From: Paenibacillus graminis | GTDB lineage: Bacteria > Bacillota > Bacilli > Paenibacillales > Paenibacillaceae | Direction: 5' to 3' | Assembly: GCF_000758705.1 (NCBI RefSeq) | Contig: NZ_CP009287.1 | Location: 1,488,001 to 1,552,000, forward strand | Length of the DNA stretch: 64,000 bases | Shown: positions 34,447-43,505 of the stretch, in pieces | Numbering within the stretch: the first letter of the stretch is position 1 | How the letters are laid out: the number at the start of each line of letters is the position of its first letter | Program-made: the position numbers and the translations under genes | The notes under the pieces: model-generated | Database searches by the model: none | Told to the model about the DNA's origin: nothing | The model's input: the letters and a program-made list of their open reading frames with translations, nothing else

Positions 34447-35469
34447 GTGAAGCAAAGGTTCCGGAAGCGGAGAAGACCGGGGTGTGAAGGCAGCATGGTG
34501 GTGGAAGCCGCTATGGTCCTCCCTATGTTTTTGCTTTTTGTCCTGTTCCTGATCTTCATTGTGCAGATGTCCTTATACTCGACTGCTCTGCAGAGCACAG
34601 CTTCGGATACGGTGAAGGTCATCTCGGCCCATATGTATCCTGCTGCACTGGCTGTGCAGCAACAGGAAGCCGGCAAAGAAGGAGACGCTGCCCCGGGCTC
34701 AGGCGGAGAAGCAGATGCTTCTGGAGCTGCCGGATCTTCGGATAAATGGAGCATCCCCCGGCTCTCGCTTGAGGAGTGGAGTGACAGCTATGTGGCAGAC
34801 CTCCCGGAACCGGTCGCTGATTGGGTCCGTTCAGCCGTGAAGCGGGGGGAAGACCCCTTGCAGAAATTGCAGGCAGAGGCATCTGAAGGAGCGCTGGATC
34901 TGGCGTTCAAGCCTGTAATGAAGCCCTATCTGTCAACAGACTGGCTGGAATATGACCGCATTCATGTTTCAAATGTGATTGTCCCGGACCTTAAAACTGG
35001 GTCGCGGCCATACTTTGGACTTGTGGTGAGCTATGAACTGCCAATGAGGGTACCTTTTCTGAATCAGCAAATCGTGCTTGAGGCCAGTTCGGTGGAGCGT
35101 CTCTGGATAGGAAATACAGATGCCGGAGATGAAGAGGACGGTTCAGGGGGCGGGAAAGATCATAACTCCATTGTTATTCTGGAGAAGCCAAACCCCGGAG
35201 TGGCCAATCACCAGGGCAGGATTCGGGTCAAGATTCCGCCCAATGCTTCAGCCAGCTTGTCTATCTTCTATAAAAGCGGTCAGAGCACAGCCAAATACTT
35301 GGGTTGGAAGCAGGCAGATGAGAATGGATATATCGATTGGGAATGGAAAATTGGGGTGAATACTACACCGGGCACATGGCGTTTTGTTATCCAGCTGCAG
35401 GATGGCACCTCGCTGGAGGCAGCTTTTACAGTGGTGAAAAAAATTCAGGCGGAAGAAGGGGAAAAGTAA
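34447..35469 (+). CDS. TadE-like pilus protein with Ig-like tail
   Basis: 340 residues. Basic N-terminus, then GCEGSMVVEAAMVLPMFLLFVL: the Gly-Ser-Met-Val-Val-Glu motif and helix of TadE. The C-terminal part (about 230-340) reads like a beta-sandwich (VRIKIPPNASASLSIFYK-like run, TPGTWRFVIQLQDGTS). GTG start with GGGAGGTGG six bases upstream. The stop overlaps the peptidase start by one base (TAATG). Likely a minor pilin with a surface-exposed domain. Confidence 0.85.
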   Translation: MKQRFRKRRRPGCEGSMVVEAAMVLPMFLLFVLFLIFIVQMSLYSTALQSTASDTVKVISAHMYPAALAVQQQEAGKEGDAAPGSGGEADASGAAGSSDKWSIPRLSLEEWSDSYVADLPEPVADWVRSAVKRGEDPLQKLQAEASEGALDLAFKPVMKPYLSTDWLEYDRIHVSNVIVPDLKTGSRPYFGLVVSYELPMRVPFLNQQIVLEASSVERLWIGNTDAGDEEDGSGGGKDHNSIVILEKPNPGVANHQGRIRVKIPPNASASLSIFYKSGQSTAKYLGWKQADENGYIDWEWKIGVNTTPGTWRFVIQLQDGTSLEAAFTVVKKIQAEEGEK

Positions 35470-35978
35470 TGGCGGCATGGGCATTCTGGAGCTGTCTGCC
35501 CTTCTTGGCAGCGGCGCTCCTTACAGATATCCGCTCCATGAGGATACCGAACTGGATCACGCTTCCGCTCCTGGTGGCCGGGCTGATTGTGCAGGGGATG
35601 ATGAACGGACGCCAAGGATTTCTGATATCCATATGCGGCGCAGGCACAGGGTTTCTGCTCCTGCTGATCATGCATCTTCTGGGTGCAGTTGGCGCAGGAG
35701 ATGTGAAGCTTTTTGCGGGAATCGGTGCCTGGACGGGGGCGCTGTTCACCTTGCAGGTTACTGTCTATTCTGTATTGATCGGAGCAGTGATCGGATGGAT
35801 CATTGTTTTTTCCAGACGGGAAACAGGAAGACGCATTCGAGGGATTATCAGCAGAAGTGCCGGATTTTTAATGTTCCGGGATCACCGGCTATTGAGGAGG
35901 CGAAGCGATGATCTGTTGAAATTCCCTTTTATGCTGGCGGTTGTTCCAGGGTTCATCTGTGCTTATTTGTACTTATAG
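35469..35978 (+). CDS. A24 prepilin peptidase (TadV/CpaA-like)
   Basis: 169 residues, about six membrane helices. The catalytic aspartates are Asp20 in LLTDIRSMRIPN and Asp78 in GAVGAGDVKLFAG, the GxGD motif. It has no methylase domain, so it is a short TadV-type enzyme. It would cut the Flp and TadE leaders. It is the only prepilin peptidase seen in the window, so it may also serve locus 2. Starts one base before the stop of the upstream gene. Confidence 0.92.
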   Translation: MAAWAFWSCLPFLAAALLTDIRSMRIPNWITLPLLVAGLIVQGMMNGRQGFLISICGAGTGFLLLLIMHLLGAVGAGDVKLFAGIGAWTGALFTLQVTVYSVLIGAVIGWIIVFSRRETGRRIRGIISRSAGFLMFRDHRLLRRRSDDLLKFPFMLAVVPGFICAYLYL

Positions 35979-35995
35979 TGGAGAGGTGAGGCGTA

Positions 35996-37651
35996 TTGTT
36001 TGGATTAAGCCGTGATTTTGTACAGCGGGACGGCATCTCGATGCTGCTCAGCAAACCTGGGGGAATAAGGCCGGATGAGCTCAATATGGTTCAGGCCCGT
36101 ATGCTGATGAATACCGGGATTCCACATCATCTCCGGCTGCAGCTCAAAGAAATCAATTTGCAGGTAACCCTTGATTATGCGCTTTCCCGCCGGAAAATGC
36201 TCAGTCATCTTCTGAAGGGGGACAAGCTGGGCATGCCCGATTTCTTCGGACTGCTGCTGCAGATTGCAGTAGGGATGGAGGAGGGACGGTTATATATGCT
36301 GAGTGCTGAGCAGTATGTGCTGCATGAAGATTACATTTTTATCGAAGGACCTCTGCGCAGCGGCAAGGTGCATCTTACTTATCTTCCTCTGCAGGCTGCA
36401 GAATTTCCGGTGAGTGCAGGAGAAGCGCTGAAGTCACTGATTATGGCCCTTATGGCGTCTATAAGAGAATTGTCCGGTGATGGAGTGCAAAAACTGCTGC
36501 AATACTGCGGGGAAGGAGAGTTCACTCCGGCCGGATTGAAGGAACTGCTAGCCGGAATGCTGACGGACGGTGAGGGGGCAAACAGGTTCACAGATACTGC
36601 ACCGGCGGGGCCAAGTTCAGTTTGGGCGGATACAAACGGGCCGGCAGAGAGAGGTATTCGGGAAGCGACTGGCACAGCGCCAAGCGTTGCATCTGCTGTT
36701 CCTGTACAGAGCCGGACGGGGGAGGGGTTCGGGAATGCGGCATCGGAGATTCAAAAACCTGCTTCATGGATGAGTGGTTACCCGCGACTCAAGCTAAATG
36801 AGCAGCAGCCACTGCAGCAGCCGGATGATGGGGATATGGAGAGCAGCACGTCTCCCGTCCCCTCTGCCTACAGAACCTATACGGTGCTTGGAGGGGTTTT
36901 GGCTGATGCAGTATTGTGGAAGTTTCTTTATTTGGACAATCCTAAGCCGCTTTGGATGGCCGTCTGCGCAATAGCCACGCTGGTACTGGGTGTATTTTGC
37001 TGGCTGGTCTGGAGCGGAAGACTGATTTTAGGTGGCGGGAGACAGGAAGAAGAGACTGAAGACGGTATGGAGGCTATACACCGGAGAAATCACAGGGAGC
37101 TGGAATGGCATTTTGGCCGGCCTCCCGCAGTTTCCACCGTGTCGGCTGCTGTTCCAGACATTAAAGTGTCTTCGCAGAAATTGGAAATCCCTGCCCGCGC
37201 TAATGCTCAAGCTGCGAATTCGAAGGCGCCGGTGCAGGAAAGAAGCCAACTCCTAATACCCGTGCCAATGCCAGTGGAAGCTACAGCCCTGCTGCAGGAC
37301 GATCTGCCTTCTGAGAATGTAAGGACACAGAGAGGAGGACATACAGTACCCTACCTTGAAAGGGTCCAGGAGAATGAGAGCGGGCTTCCGGAAAAAATCG
37401 AACTGAACCGCCCCAGCTTTCTTATTGGCCGATCTCCTGAAGTAGCGCAGTATGTGGAGAAGTCCGAAGGAGTTTCGAGAGTTCATGCGGAGATCCTCAA
37501 AAGCGCGGGAGGATATATCCTGAAGGATCTGGACTCCAGAAACGGCACGTTGTTTCAAGGGGAGGCAATGATCCCTTATAAGGAATATCCGCTGACAGAA
37601 GGGGCTGTGTTCACGATAATAAAAGGCTGCTATACCTTCCGATCAGCCTGA
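35996..37651 (+). CDS. DUF6382 and FHA-domain membrane protein
   Basis: 551 residues. The N-terminal 170 residues (MFGLSRDFVQRDGISMLLSK) fit the DUF6382 domain usual for this gene neighbourhood. One or two membrane helices near 300-345 separate it from a disordered Ala/Pro-rich stretch and a C-terminal FHA domain (FLIGRSPEVAQY, GVSRVHAEI, DLDSRNGTLF). FHA domains bind phosphothreonine, so a kinase is expected, but none is encoded here. TTG start with GAGAGGTGAGG four bases upstream. Last gene of locus 1. Confidence 0.85.
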   Translation: MFGLSRDFVQRDGISMLLSKPGGIRPDELNMVQARMLMNTGIPHHLRLQLKEINLQVTLDYALSRRKMLSHLLKGDKLGMPDFFGLLLQIAVGMEEGRLYMLSAEQYVLHEDYIFIEGPLRSGKVHLTYLPLQAAEFPVSAGEALKSLIMALMASIRELSGDGVQKLLQYCGEGEFTPAGLKELLAGMLTDGEGANRFTDTAPAGPSSVWADTNGPAERGIREATGTAPSVASAVPVQSRTGEGFGNAASEIQKPASWMSGYPRLKLNEQQPLQQPDDGDMESSTSPVPSAYRTYTVLGGVLADAVLWKFLYLDNPKPLWMAVCAIATLVLGVFCWLVWSGRLILGGGRQEEETEDGMEAIHRRNHRELEWHFGRPPAVSTVSAAVPDIKVSSQKLEIPARANAQAANSKAPVQERSQLLIPVPMPVEATALLQDDLPSENVRTQRGGHTVPYLERVQENESGLPEKIELNRPSFLIGRSPEVAQYVEKSEGVSRVHAEILKSAGGYILKDLDSRNGTLFQGEAMIPYKEYPLTEGAVFTIIKGCYTFRSA

Positions 37652-37709
37652 GAAGCTGATCTAGAGGAAGCGGTCAGGGAACTGTGATATGGCAACTCCA
37701 TGAGAGGGG

Positions 37710-38615
37710 TTATTCCGCTTTCAGATGCTCCAGCGCCGGCTGCAAGGTTGGATAAGTAAAAGTAAATCCATGTTCTAAGGCTTTGGAAGGGAGCACCCGC
37801 TGGCCTTTCAGGAGGATTTCCGACAGCTCGCCTACGGCTGTCTTGAGCAGGAAGGCAGGAATAGGGAACCAGTGGGGGCGATGATAGACTTTGCCGATCA
37901 TTTTGCCGAATGCTTCATTGGTTACAGGGTGCGGGGCAGTTGCATTGACAGGGCCTTCAATACCGGGAGTTTGCACGCAGAAATCGATTAGCCGGACGAT
38001 ATCGGTAAGATCGATCCAGGACAGCCACTGCTTACCGCTGCCGATTTTACCGCCAAAGCCAAGCATGTAGGGCAGCTTCATCTTGGGAAAAGCACCGCTC
38101 TCGTTGCCCAGCACTACGCCAGTGCGCAGTTTGACTACTCTTACGCCCTTGTAGGCTTCGTCTGCAGCTCCTTCCCAGGCTTCCACAACCTCGGACGGGA
38201 AATCCATCACATGGACTGGAGAGGTTTCGTCATATGTGTCCTCCAATGAAGTGCCGTAAATAGCTATTGCGGAGGACTGAATAACCACAGGAGGCTTATT
38301 TTGCAGCGCGTTCAGCAGCTTGGCTATTGCTGAAACGGTTTCAAGACGCGACTGCATAATGGACTTCTTGCCGCTTGGACTCCAGCGCTGGCTCAGTGAG
38401 GAACCGGCAAGATTGACCAGGGCATCCGCGCCATAGGCAAGCTCCGGATGTGAAGCCAGACTGTCCCAAGTAAGAAAGCTTAGGGCCGGATGGGCAGCAG
38501 TTCGAGATTCAGGCTGTTTGCGGCCGACAACAATGATCTGATGCCCGCCCTGCAGCCAGTATTCGGTAAGCTCACGTCCGATGAAGCCGCTGCCCCCACA
38601 GATTAGGTATTTCAT
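37710..38615 (-). CDS. TIGR01777-family epimerase/SDR-like protein (YfcH-like)
   Basis: 301 residues. Rossmann loop GGSGFIGRELTEYW, then the family run DALVNLAGSSL and the C-terminal domain of DUF1731 (GQRVLPSKALEHGFTFTYPTLQPAL). Members of TIGR01777 are NAD(P)-dependent, atypical short-chain dehydrogenases of unknown substrate. ATG preceded by AAGGAG. It faces the end of Tad locus 1 and has no link to it. Confidence 0.88.
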   Translation of the reverse strand: MKYLICGGSGFIGRELTEYWLQGGHQIIVVGRKQPESRTAAHPALSFLTWDSLASHPELAYGADALVNLAGSSLSQRWSPSGKKSIMQSRLETVSAIAKLLNALQNKPPVVIQSSAIAIYGTSLEDTYDETSPVHVMDFPSEVVEAWEGAADEAYKGVRVVKLRTGVVLGNESGAFPKMKLPYMLGFGGKIGSGKQWLSWIDLTDIVRLIDFCVQTPGIEGPVNATAPHPVTNEAFGKMIGKVYHRPHWFPIPAFLLKTAVGELSEILLKGQRVLPSKALEHGFTFTYPTLQPALEHLKAE

Positions 38616-38631
38616 AAGGTCGCTCCTTCGA

Positions 38632-39096
38632 TTATTTAATCAGGTGCTGATAAGGAGAATAATCAATACCGTTTTTTTCCAGGAAACTAATCAGAAAACG
38701 GTTGTCGCGCCGTGGTGTAGCCACGATATACCCTTTGATACAGTGCTCGCGGGTAACCTCCGGCGCATGGCTCTCTACTGCGATTTTGCCAATCTCGGCA
38801 GCTATGGAATGCTTGGCGATATCGCGGAAAGGACTTGGCACGGGCTGCACGAGCTGATCCAGAAAAGTCTTCATCTCATCGCTCCACAGTGGACGGCTGC
38901 GTTCGACCCAATAATTCTGCCAGTCCAGCTTGGATTTGCCGTCGGCTTTGGGCAGCACTTTTAGGAACTTGCGGAACATAAAATAGCCGCCGATGCACAT
39001 GCAGCCCAGCAGCAAAAAAGTCCAAAATGCGATGGAGTTCATAAACCAGTTGCTCGGTGTTGCTGACAGCAGGCCTAAGCTTGATTTTGAAAACAT
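38632..39096 (-). CDS. DUF2621-family membrane protein (YneK-like)
   Basis: 154 residues. A single N-terminal membrane helix (IAFWTFLLLGCMCIGGYFMF), then a soluble domain with LPKADGKSKLDWQNYWVE, TREHCIKGYIVATPRRDN and YSPYQHLIK at the end. The length and pattern match DUF2621, known in Bacillus as YneK with no function. I start at the internal ATG because AAAGGCGGTG lies five bases upstream. Transcribed just before the TIGR01777 gene, possibly as a pair. Confidence 0.8.
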   Translation of the reverse strand: MFSKSSLGLLSATPSNWFMNSIAFWTFLLLGCMCIGGYFMFRKFLKVLPKADGKSKLDWQNYWVERSRPLWSDEMKTFLDQLVQPVPSPFRDIAKHSIAAEIGKIAVESHAPEVTREHCIKGYIVATPRRDNRFLISFLEKNGIDYSPYQHLIK

Positions 39097-39267
39097 GAAT
39101 ACACCGCCTTTGACAATGATGATTGTCACAAACTTAATTCTCATCTAAAGTATAGCGCATTTCCATAGTTTTGCGAAGCGGGAGCAGGCGCCAAGAGCTT
39201 GCCTAGATTTATTTTCCCGATCACGGTAGAATAAGGGTTAATTCGTGAAGGAAAGAGGGAAAAAGGC

Positions 39268-40395
39268 ATGCTTAAAATAGGTTCACATGTGTCCTGTGCG
39301 GACAAGGGTCTCCTGAGTGCGGCCAATGAAGCAAATGAGTACGGATCGACCTCGTTTATGATATATACAGGTGCGCCGCAGAACACGCGCCGCAAGCCTA
39401 TTGAATCGATGTATCCCGCTGAAGGCAAGCAGGCGATGAAGGATAATGGTGTGGAAGAAATTGTAGTCCATGCTCCTTACATCATCAACTTGGGTTCTTA
39501 CAAGGAAAGCACATATCAATTGGCTGTTGACTTTCTCCAGGAGGAAATCCGCCGTACGCATGCGCTTGAAGTGAAGCATATCGTGCTGCATCCGGGAGCA
39601 TACACGGACAAAGATGCTGAATATGGAGTGCAGCGGATTGCAGATGGTCTGAACGAGGTGCTTGGCGGTACGAACGAGACGGAAGTGCACATTGCTCTGG
39701 AGACAATGGCCGGCAAAGGAACAGAGGTTGGCCGCAGCTTCGAGGAGATTGCCTCCATTATCGACAAAGTCGTTCATAACGAACGGCTGTCCATTTGTCT
39801 CGATACCTGCCACATCCATGATGCCGGATATGATATTGTCGGCGATCTGGATGGTGTGCTGCAGCAGTTTGACCAGGTCATTGGCCTGAACCGGCTGGGT
39901 GTAATCCATATTAATGACAGCAAAAATCCGCGCGGGGCGGGAAAAGACCGCCATACGCCGATTGGCTCGGGCTATATTGGCTTTGAGACTATCAACAAGG
40001 TGGTCCATCACGAAGCCCTTGCAGGTCTGCCGTTCATTCTGGAGACTCCTTGGATCGGGAAAGATGCGAAGAAGGTGCGCCCGATGTACGAAGTGGAAAT
40101 TGCCCTGCTGCGCGGCACAGTGGCTGAACGGTTCGGGGCGGAGTTCCTGAATGAGGTGGAAGAGCTGCATGCTTTTTTTGCCAAGCAGGAGCTTGATCCC
40201 CGCCAGTACGTGCTGAATGTATGGGAACTGCTGAAGAACGATGCCAAGGCCAAAAAGGCAGACCCGCGTGAACCGCTGGAACGTCTGTACGATACGGTTG
40301 CTGCCGCACAGCTGTTTCCTCAGCTTAGTGAAGAAGCGGTCAATCAACGGCTGATCGCTTGGCTGGCAGGCAAGCAGCTGCTCGTGAACGCTTAA
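39268..40395 (+). CDS. nfo: Endonuclease IV (AP endonuclease) with extra C-terminal domain
   Basis: 375 residues. The TIM-barrel AP endonuclease signature is clear: [67 protein letters not shown] and FILETPW supply the three-zinc site. It cuts DNA at abasic sites in base-excision repair. Usual enzymes have 280-300 residues; here about 80 more follow ([19 protein letters not shown] ... [11 protein letters not shown]), helical and lysine-rich, of unknown use. Start ATG has AGAGGG upstream. Confidence 0.93.
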   Translation: MLKIGSHVSCADKGLLSAANEANEYGSTSFMIYTGAPQNTRRKPIESMYPAEGKQAMKDNGVEEIVVHAPYIINLGSYKESTYQLAVDFLQEEIRRTHALEVKHIVLHPGAYTDKDAEYGVQRIADGLNEVLGGTNETEVHIALETMAGKGTEVGRSFEEIASIIDKVVHNERLSICLDTCHIHDAGYDIVGDLDGVLQQFDQVIGLNRLGVIHINDSKNPRGAGKDRHTPIGSGYIGFETINKVVHHEALAGLPFILETPWIGKDAKKVRPMYEVEIALLRGTVAERFGAEFLNEVEELHAFFAKQELDPRQYVLNVWELLKNDAKAKKADPREPLERLYDTVAAAQLFPQLSEEAVNQRLIAWLAGKQLLVNA

Positions 40396-40442
40396 GCCTG
40401 ACTATAGATTGCGCAAGTAGATGAGAGGATGGAAAGAGAATT

Positions 40443-41339
40443 ATGGAATTGCATGTAAAAAGAGAGCATTCGTTAAGCGGACAATACCCTAACCGGGCTC
40501 GGATGCTGATCTCCTGTCCAGACGGACCGGGTATTGTGGCTGCTGTGTCGCATTTTCTATACCAGCATGGTGCGAATATTGTCCAGTCGGATCAATATAC
40601 CATGGACCCGGATGGCGGAATGTTTTTTATGAGAGTGGAGTTTGACCTGCCCAAGTTGGATGAGCGGATTGATGAAGTGCGTTCGATCTTCGGCGGGGTT
40701 GCGGAACGGTTCAAGATGAACTGGCAAATATTCAATGTAAGCCAAAAGAAACGGCTGGCTATCTTTGTCTCCAAAGAGGATCATTGTCTGGTTGAGCTGC
40801 TTTGGCAGTGGCAGGCCGGAGATCTGGATGCCGATATCGCTCTGGTTGTCAGCAACCATACAGATATGCAGGCATATGTGGAGTCCTTCGGCATTCCGTT
40901 CCACCATATTCCGGTTACGGCAGACACCAAGGCAGAAGCGGAACAGCGCCAGCTTGAGGTCATTGGAGATGATATTGACGTTATTATTCTGGCACGCTAC
41001 ATGCAGATTATCTCGCCCTCGTTCATAGAGCATTACCGCCATCGGATCATCAATATCCATCATTCGTTCCTTCCGGCGTTCGTAGGCGGCAAGCCCTATG
41101 CCCAGGCCTATCAGCGCGGGGTGAAGATCATTGGTGCAACGGCCCACTATGTCACTGAAGAGCTGGACGGCGGTCCGATTATTGAGCAGGATGTGCAGCG
41201 GGTCAGCCACAGTGATGATGTGAACGAGCTGAAACGCATCGGACGCACGATCGAGCGGGTTGTTTTGGCCCGGGCGGTCAAATGGCACATCGAAGACAGA
41301 ATTCTTGTCCATCACAACAAAACAGTGGTTTTTAATTAA
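40443..41339 (+). CDS. purU: Formyltetrahydrofolate deformylase
   Basis: 298 residues. N-terminal ACT domain (RMLISCPDGPGIVAAVSHFL, MDPDGGMFFMRVEFDL) and a C-terminal formyltransferase domain with the catalytic IINIHHSFLPAF and GATAHYVTEELDGGPIIEQD. PurU hydrolyses 10-formyl-THF to formate and THF, balancing one-carbon units and supplying formate for purine synthesis. ACT domains usually sense glycine or methionine. It follows nfo by 47 bases and may share its transcript. Confidence 0.94.
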   Translation: MELHVKREHSLSGQYPNRARMLISCPDGPGIVAAVSHFLYQHGANIVQSDQYTMDPDGGMFFMRVEFDLPKLDERIDEVRSIFGGVAERFKMNWQIFNVSQKKRLAIFVSKEDHCLVELLWQWQAGDLDADIALVVSNHTDMQAYVESFGIPFHHIPVTADTKAEAEQRQLEVIGDDIDVIILARYMQIISPSFIEHYRHRIINIHHSFLPAFVGGKPYAQAYQRGVKIIGATAHYVTEELDGGPIIEQDVQRVSHSDDVNELKRIGRTIERVVLARAVKWHIEDRILVHHNKTVVFN

Positions 41340-41349
41340 TTGAATCATC

Positions 41350-41406
41350 TCCGGTGAACATGGACAGCCTTGCCCAGATTGGATACATGGTCTGCCGTTC
41401 ACCGGA
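41350..41406 (+). terminator. Long hairpin after purU, no T-run
   Basis: TCCGGTGAAC pairs with GTTCACCGGA around a 37-base interior that can fold partly. It lies directly after purU and 180 bases before Tad locus 2; no poly-T follows, so it may act as a regulatory leader or a weak terminator. Confidence 0.5.
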
Positions 41407-41585
41407 ATCCTTCTTCAGCCGGGAGCCTGCTCCCGCAGTTATCCTCAAGCTCCGTACCTCACAATGATAATCTAATACTTTTCTCAACTACTATAGGTAA
41501 AAAAGCATTTTACCGGCATTTTGGCTCTCTCTGCCAAGATGCATTTTGTCATGCGCATAAACGCATTTATAAGGGGGTAAAAGGC

Positions 41586-42419
41586 TTGGCTTCTCAGCGG
41601 GGACATCTGTTAAGACGCAATTATTTGTTTGCTTTTCTCATTCTGGCAGTCGGCTTCGGCGGCCTGCTCGGTTACGATCTGTATTTCAAGCCGTACGTGC
41701 TGTCGCGAACTGTGGTCAAGATCAAAGTGGCCGAGGGCAGCTTTTTGCCCAAAAATTATGAACTTAAACCAAGTGACCTCTATCTGGATTCCGTCCAGAC
41801 CAAGGATATCCCCTCAGGGGTGATTACGGATATCCGTCAGGTGGAGGACAAGATCACAAACGTAAACTTGACAAATGGGAGTATTCTGACGGCATCCCTG
41901 GTGGATGTCAGTGACCTGGAGCCGCAGCAGGACGAGGGGATTTTTCCTATTCCCAAGGAGGCAATATACGCGATCAACGGTTCGCTGCGCAGCAGAGACA
42001 AGGTGGATATTTATCTGGTCGAAGGCGATTCAGCGAATCAATCGCGGAGTGGCCGGTATGGCTCTGCAACGGCTGGTAGTACAAACTCTGGCACTGCGGG
42101 AACACCAGCGGGGGGAGGAGCAGCCGCAGAAACCGCAGCCAACACAGCAATCACAGGAGCCGCAAGCACCGCAGGAGCCGCAAACACTCGGCCTTCCGTG
42201 CCTGCACGCAAAGTATTCCTAACCGGAGTCACAGTTAATTATGTAAGGACAGAAGACAACAATGATGTTCAGGATTCGGAGAATGGCAACACGAACAACC
42301 GTTTCACCTCAACCGGCAAGGTGGCAGCACCTGAGCTCAAGCTGAAAAAAAGCGACGGCGAGCTGCTGGGACAATATTTGGAGCAGGGGAAGAAGCTGTG
42401 GATTGTGCGTGTGGAGTAA
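41586..42419 (+). CDS. CpaB/RcpC-like protein, Tad locus 2
   Basis: 277 residues. One N-terminal membrane helix (YLFAFLILAVGFGGLLGYDLYF), then a SAF-like domain (VVKIKVAEGSFLPKNYELKPSDL, read in part), where CpaB proteins of pilus systems bind peptidoglycan or the secretin region. A repetitive Ala/Thr/Ser/Gly-rich linker covers about 150-205, followed by a second small domain (KVFLTGVTVNYVRTEDNND). TTG start with AAGGGGG eight bases upstream. First gene of locus 2. Confidence 0.75.
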   Translation: MASQRGHLLRRNYLFAFLILAVGFGGLLGYDLYFKPYVLSRTVVKIKVAEGSFLPKNYELKPSDLYLDSVQTKDIPSGVITDIRQVEDKITNVNLTNGSILTASLVDVSDLEPQQDEGIFPIPKEAIYAINGSLRSRDKVDIYLVEGDSANQSRSGRYGSATAGSTNSGTAGTPAGGGAAAETAANTAITGAASTAGAANTRPSVPARKVFLTGVTVNYVRTEDNNDVQDSENGNTNNRFTSTGKVAAPELKLKKSDGELLGQYLEQGKKLWIVRVE

Positions 42420-42440
42420 AAGTGAAAGGAGGCCAATGTA

Positions 42441-43505
42441 ATGAAAATATTCAGTTTTGGGATGGATCAGCTAACGATTAATGAGATTAAGCTTGCCGGG
42501 TTCACGGTAGTTACGCAGAATGTCCTGCCTGAACCTGCCCAGACTCAGGGACAGATGTTGATGGTGACCAGTGAACAGGTCCCGGTGACAGCTTTGAGTG
42601 AGCTGCGGCAGGGCTATCCGGACTCTTCCATATTGTATGTTTACCGGCAAAAGGGTGCCAGGAGCTATCAGGCCATCCATATGTTTTGCGAAAGTCTGGG
42701 GATTTTCTTTATCCCGCCACGTTCTACTTCTTCAGCGATTGTGGAGAAGCTGCGTTACATTCTGGAGGAGGAGCGTGAGGAGCGCGGCAATCTTGTCGGG
42801 TTTTTCGGCTCCGGCCCCGGTATTGGCTGTACGAGTGTGGCCAAGCTGTTCGCCCGGCGGATTGCCGCTGCGGGACAACGTGTGATTCTGCTCGGCCTTG
42901 ATCTGTACGATCCCGGATTCGACCGCAGGACGGCGGTTAGCCTCGACAGGCTGCGGCCCCGGATGACCGGCAAAATGCTGCAGTCCGCAGACTTTGAAGG
43001 TTTGGTGAAGCAGGAAGGCTACGCTTATCTGCCCGGCAATTTTGACTATTTAAGCGTTCAGGACTATCAGGAAGAGGAAATTGAATATCTGCTCGCCAAG
43101 GCTGCAGAGAATGCCGATGTGGTGGTTGCTGATTTCGGATCAATTCCCGAGAGTGCAGCATGGTATGTGGGGATGCAGAAATCCGCCTTGCGTTTGATTG
43201 TCACGCATCCGAGACACGAATACCGGCTACAGCCGCTAATGGAGCTTGCCGGGCATCTGGACCTGTATCCGCAGGATTTCCAGTGGATCATCAACCGCAG
43301 CAATGTGGAGGAGATGACCTCACCCAAGAATCTGGCGCTCCGCTTTGGCAGTGAGATTTTACTTGAACTTCCCTATTATCAACCTTTTCAGGATAGTCTT
43401 CCCCTGGGCAAAAGAGAGCTTCAGCATATGGATGACAAGGTACATGCGCTGCTGGTATCCCTAGGTCTGGCACCGGAAGCCCGAAAGAAGGGGATTTTTC
43501 AATGA
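42441..43505 (+). CDS. TadZ/MinD-like protein with degenerate P-loop, Tad locus 2
   Basis: 354 residues. N-terminal receiver-like half, then a MinD-like fold. The P-loop region is GSGPGIGCTS (123-132): Cys130 stands where the nucleotide-binding Lys is expected and no deviant lysine is present, so ATP hydrolysis is doubtful. The rest of the ParA frame is kept (VILLGLDLYDPGF, VVVADFGSIPE). It may act as a scaffold or pseudoATPase, unlike the locus 1 counterpart which keeps its lysine. ATG follows AAAGGAGG; its stop overlaps the next gene by four bases. Confidence 0.8.
   Translation: MKIFSFGMDQLTINEIKLAGFTVVTQNVLPEPAQTQGQMLMVTSEQVPVTALSELRQGYPDSSILYVYRQKGARSYQAIHMFCESLGIFFIPPRSTSSAIVEKLRYILEEEREERGNLVGFFGSGPGIGCTSVAKLFARRIAAAGQRVILLGLDLYDPGFDRRTAVSLDRLRPRMTGKMLQSADFEGLVKQEGYAYLPGNFDYLSVQDYQEEEIEYLLAKAAENADVVVADFGSIPESAAWYVGMQKSALRLIVTHPRHEYRLQPLMELAGHLDLYPQDFQWIINRSNVEEMTSPKNLALRFGSEILLELPYYQPFQDSLPLGKRELQHMDDKVHALLVSLGLAPEARKKGIFQ

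Noticed and set aside
39283..40347. 354-codon minus-strand frame
   Set aside because: Shadow of nfo, whose zinc ligands are all present on the plus strand.
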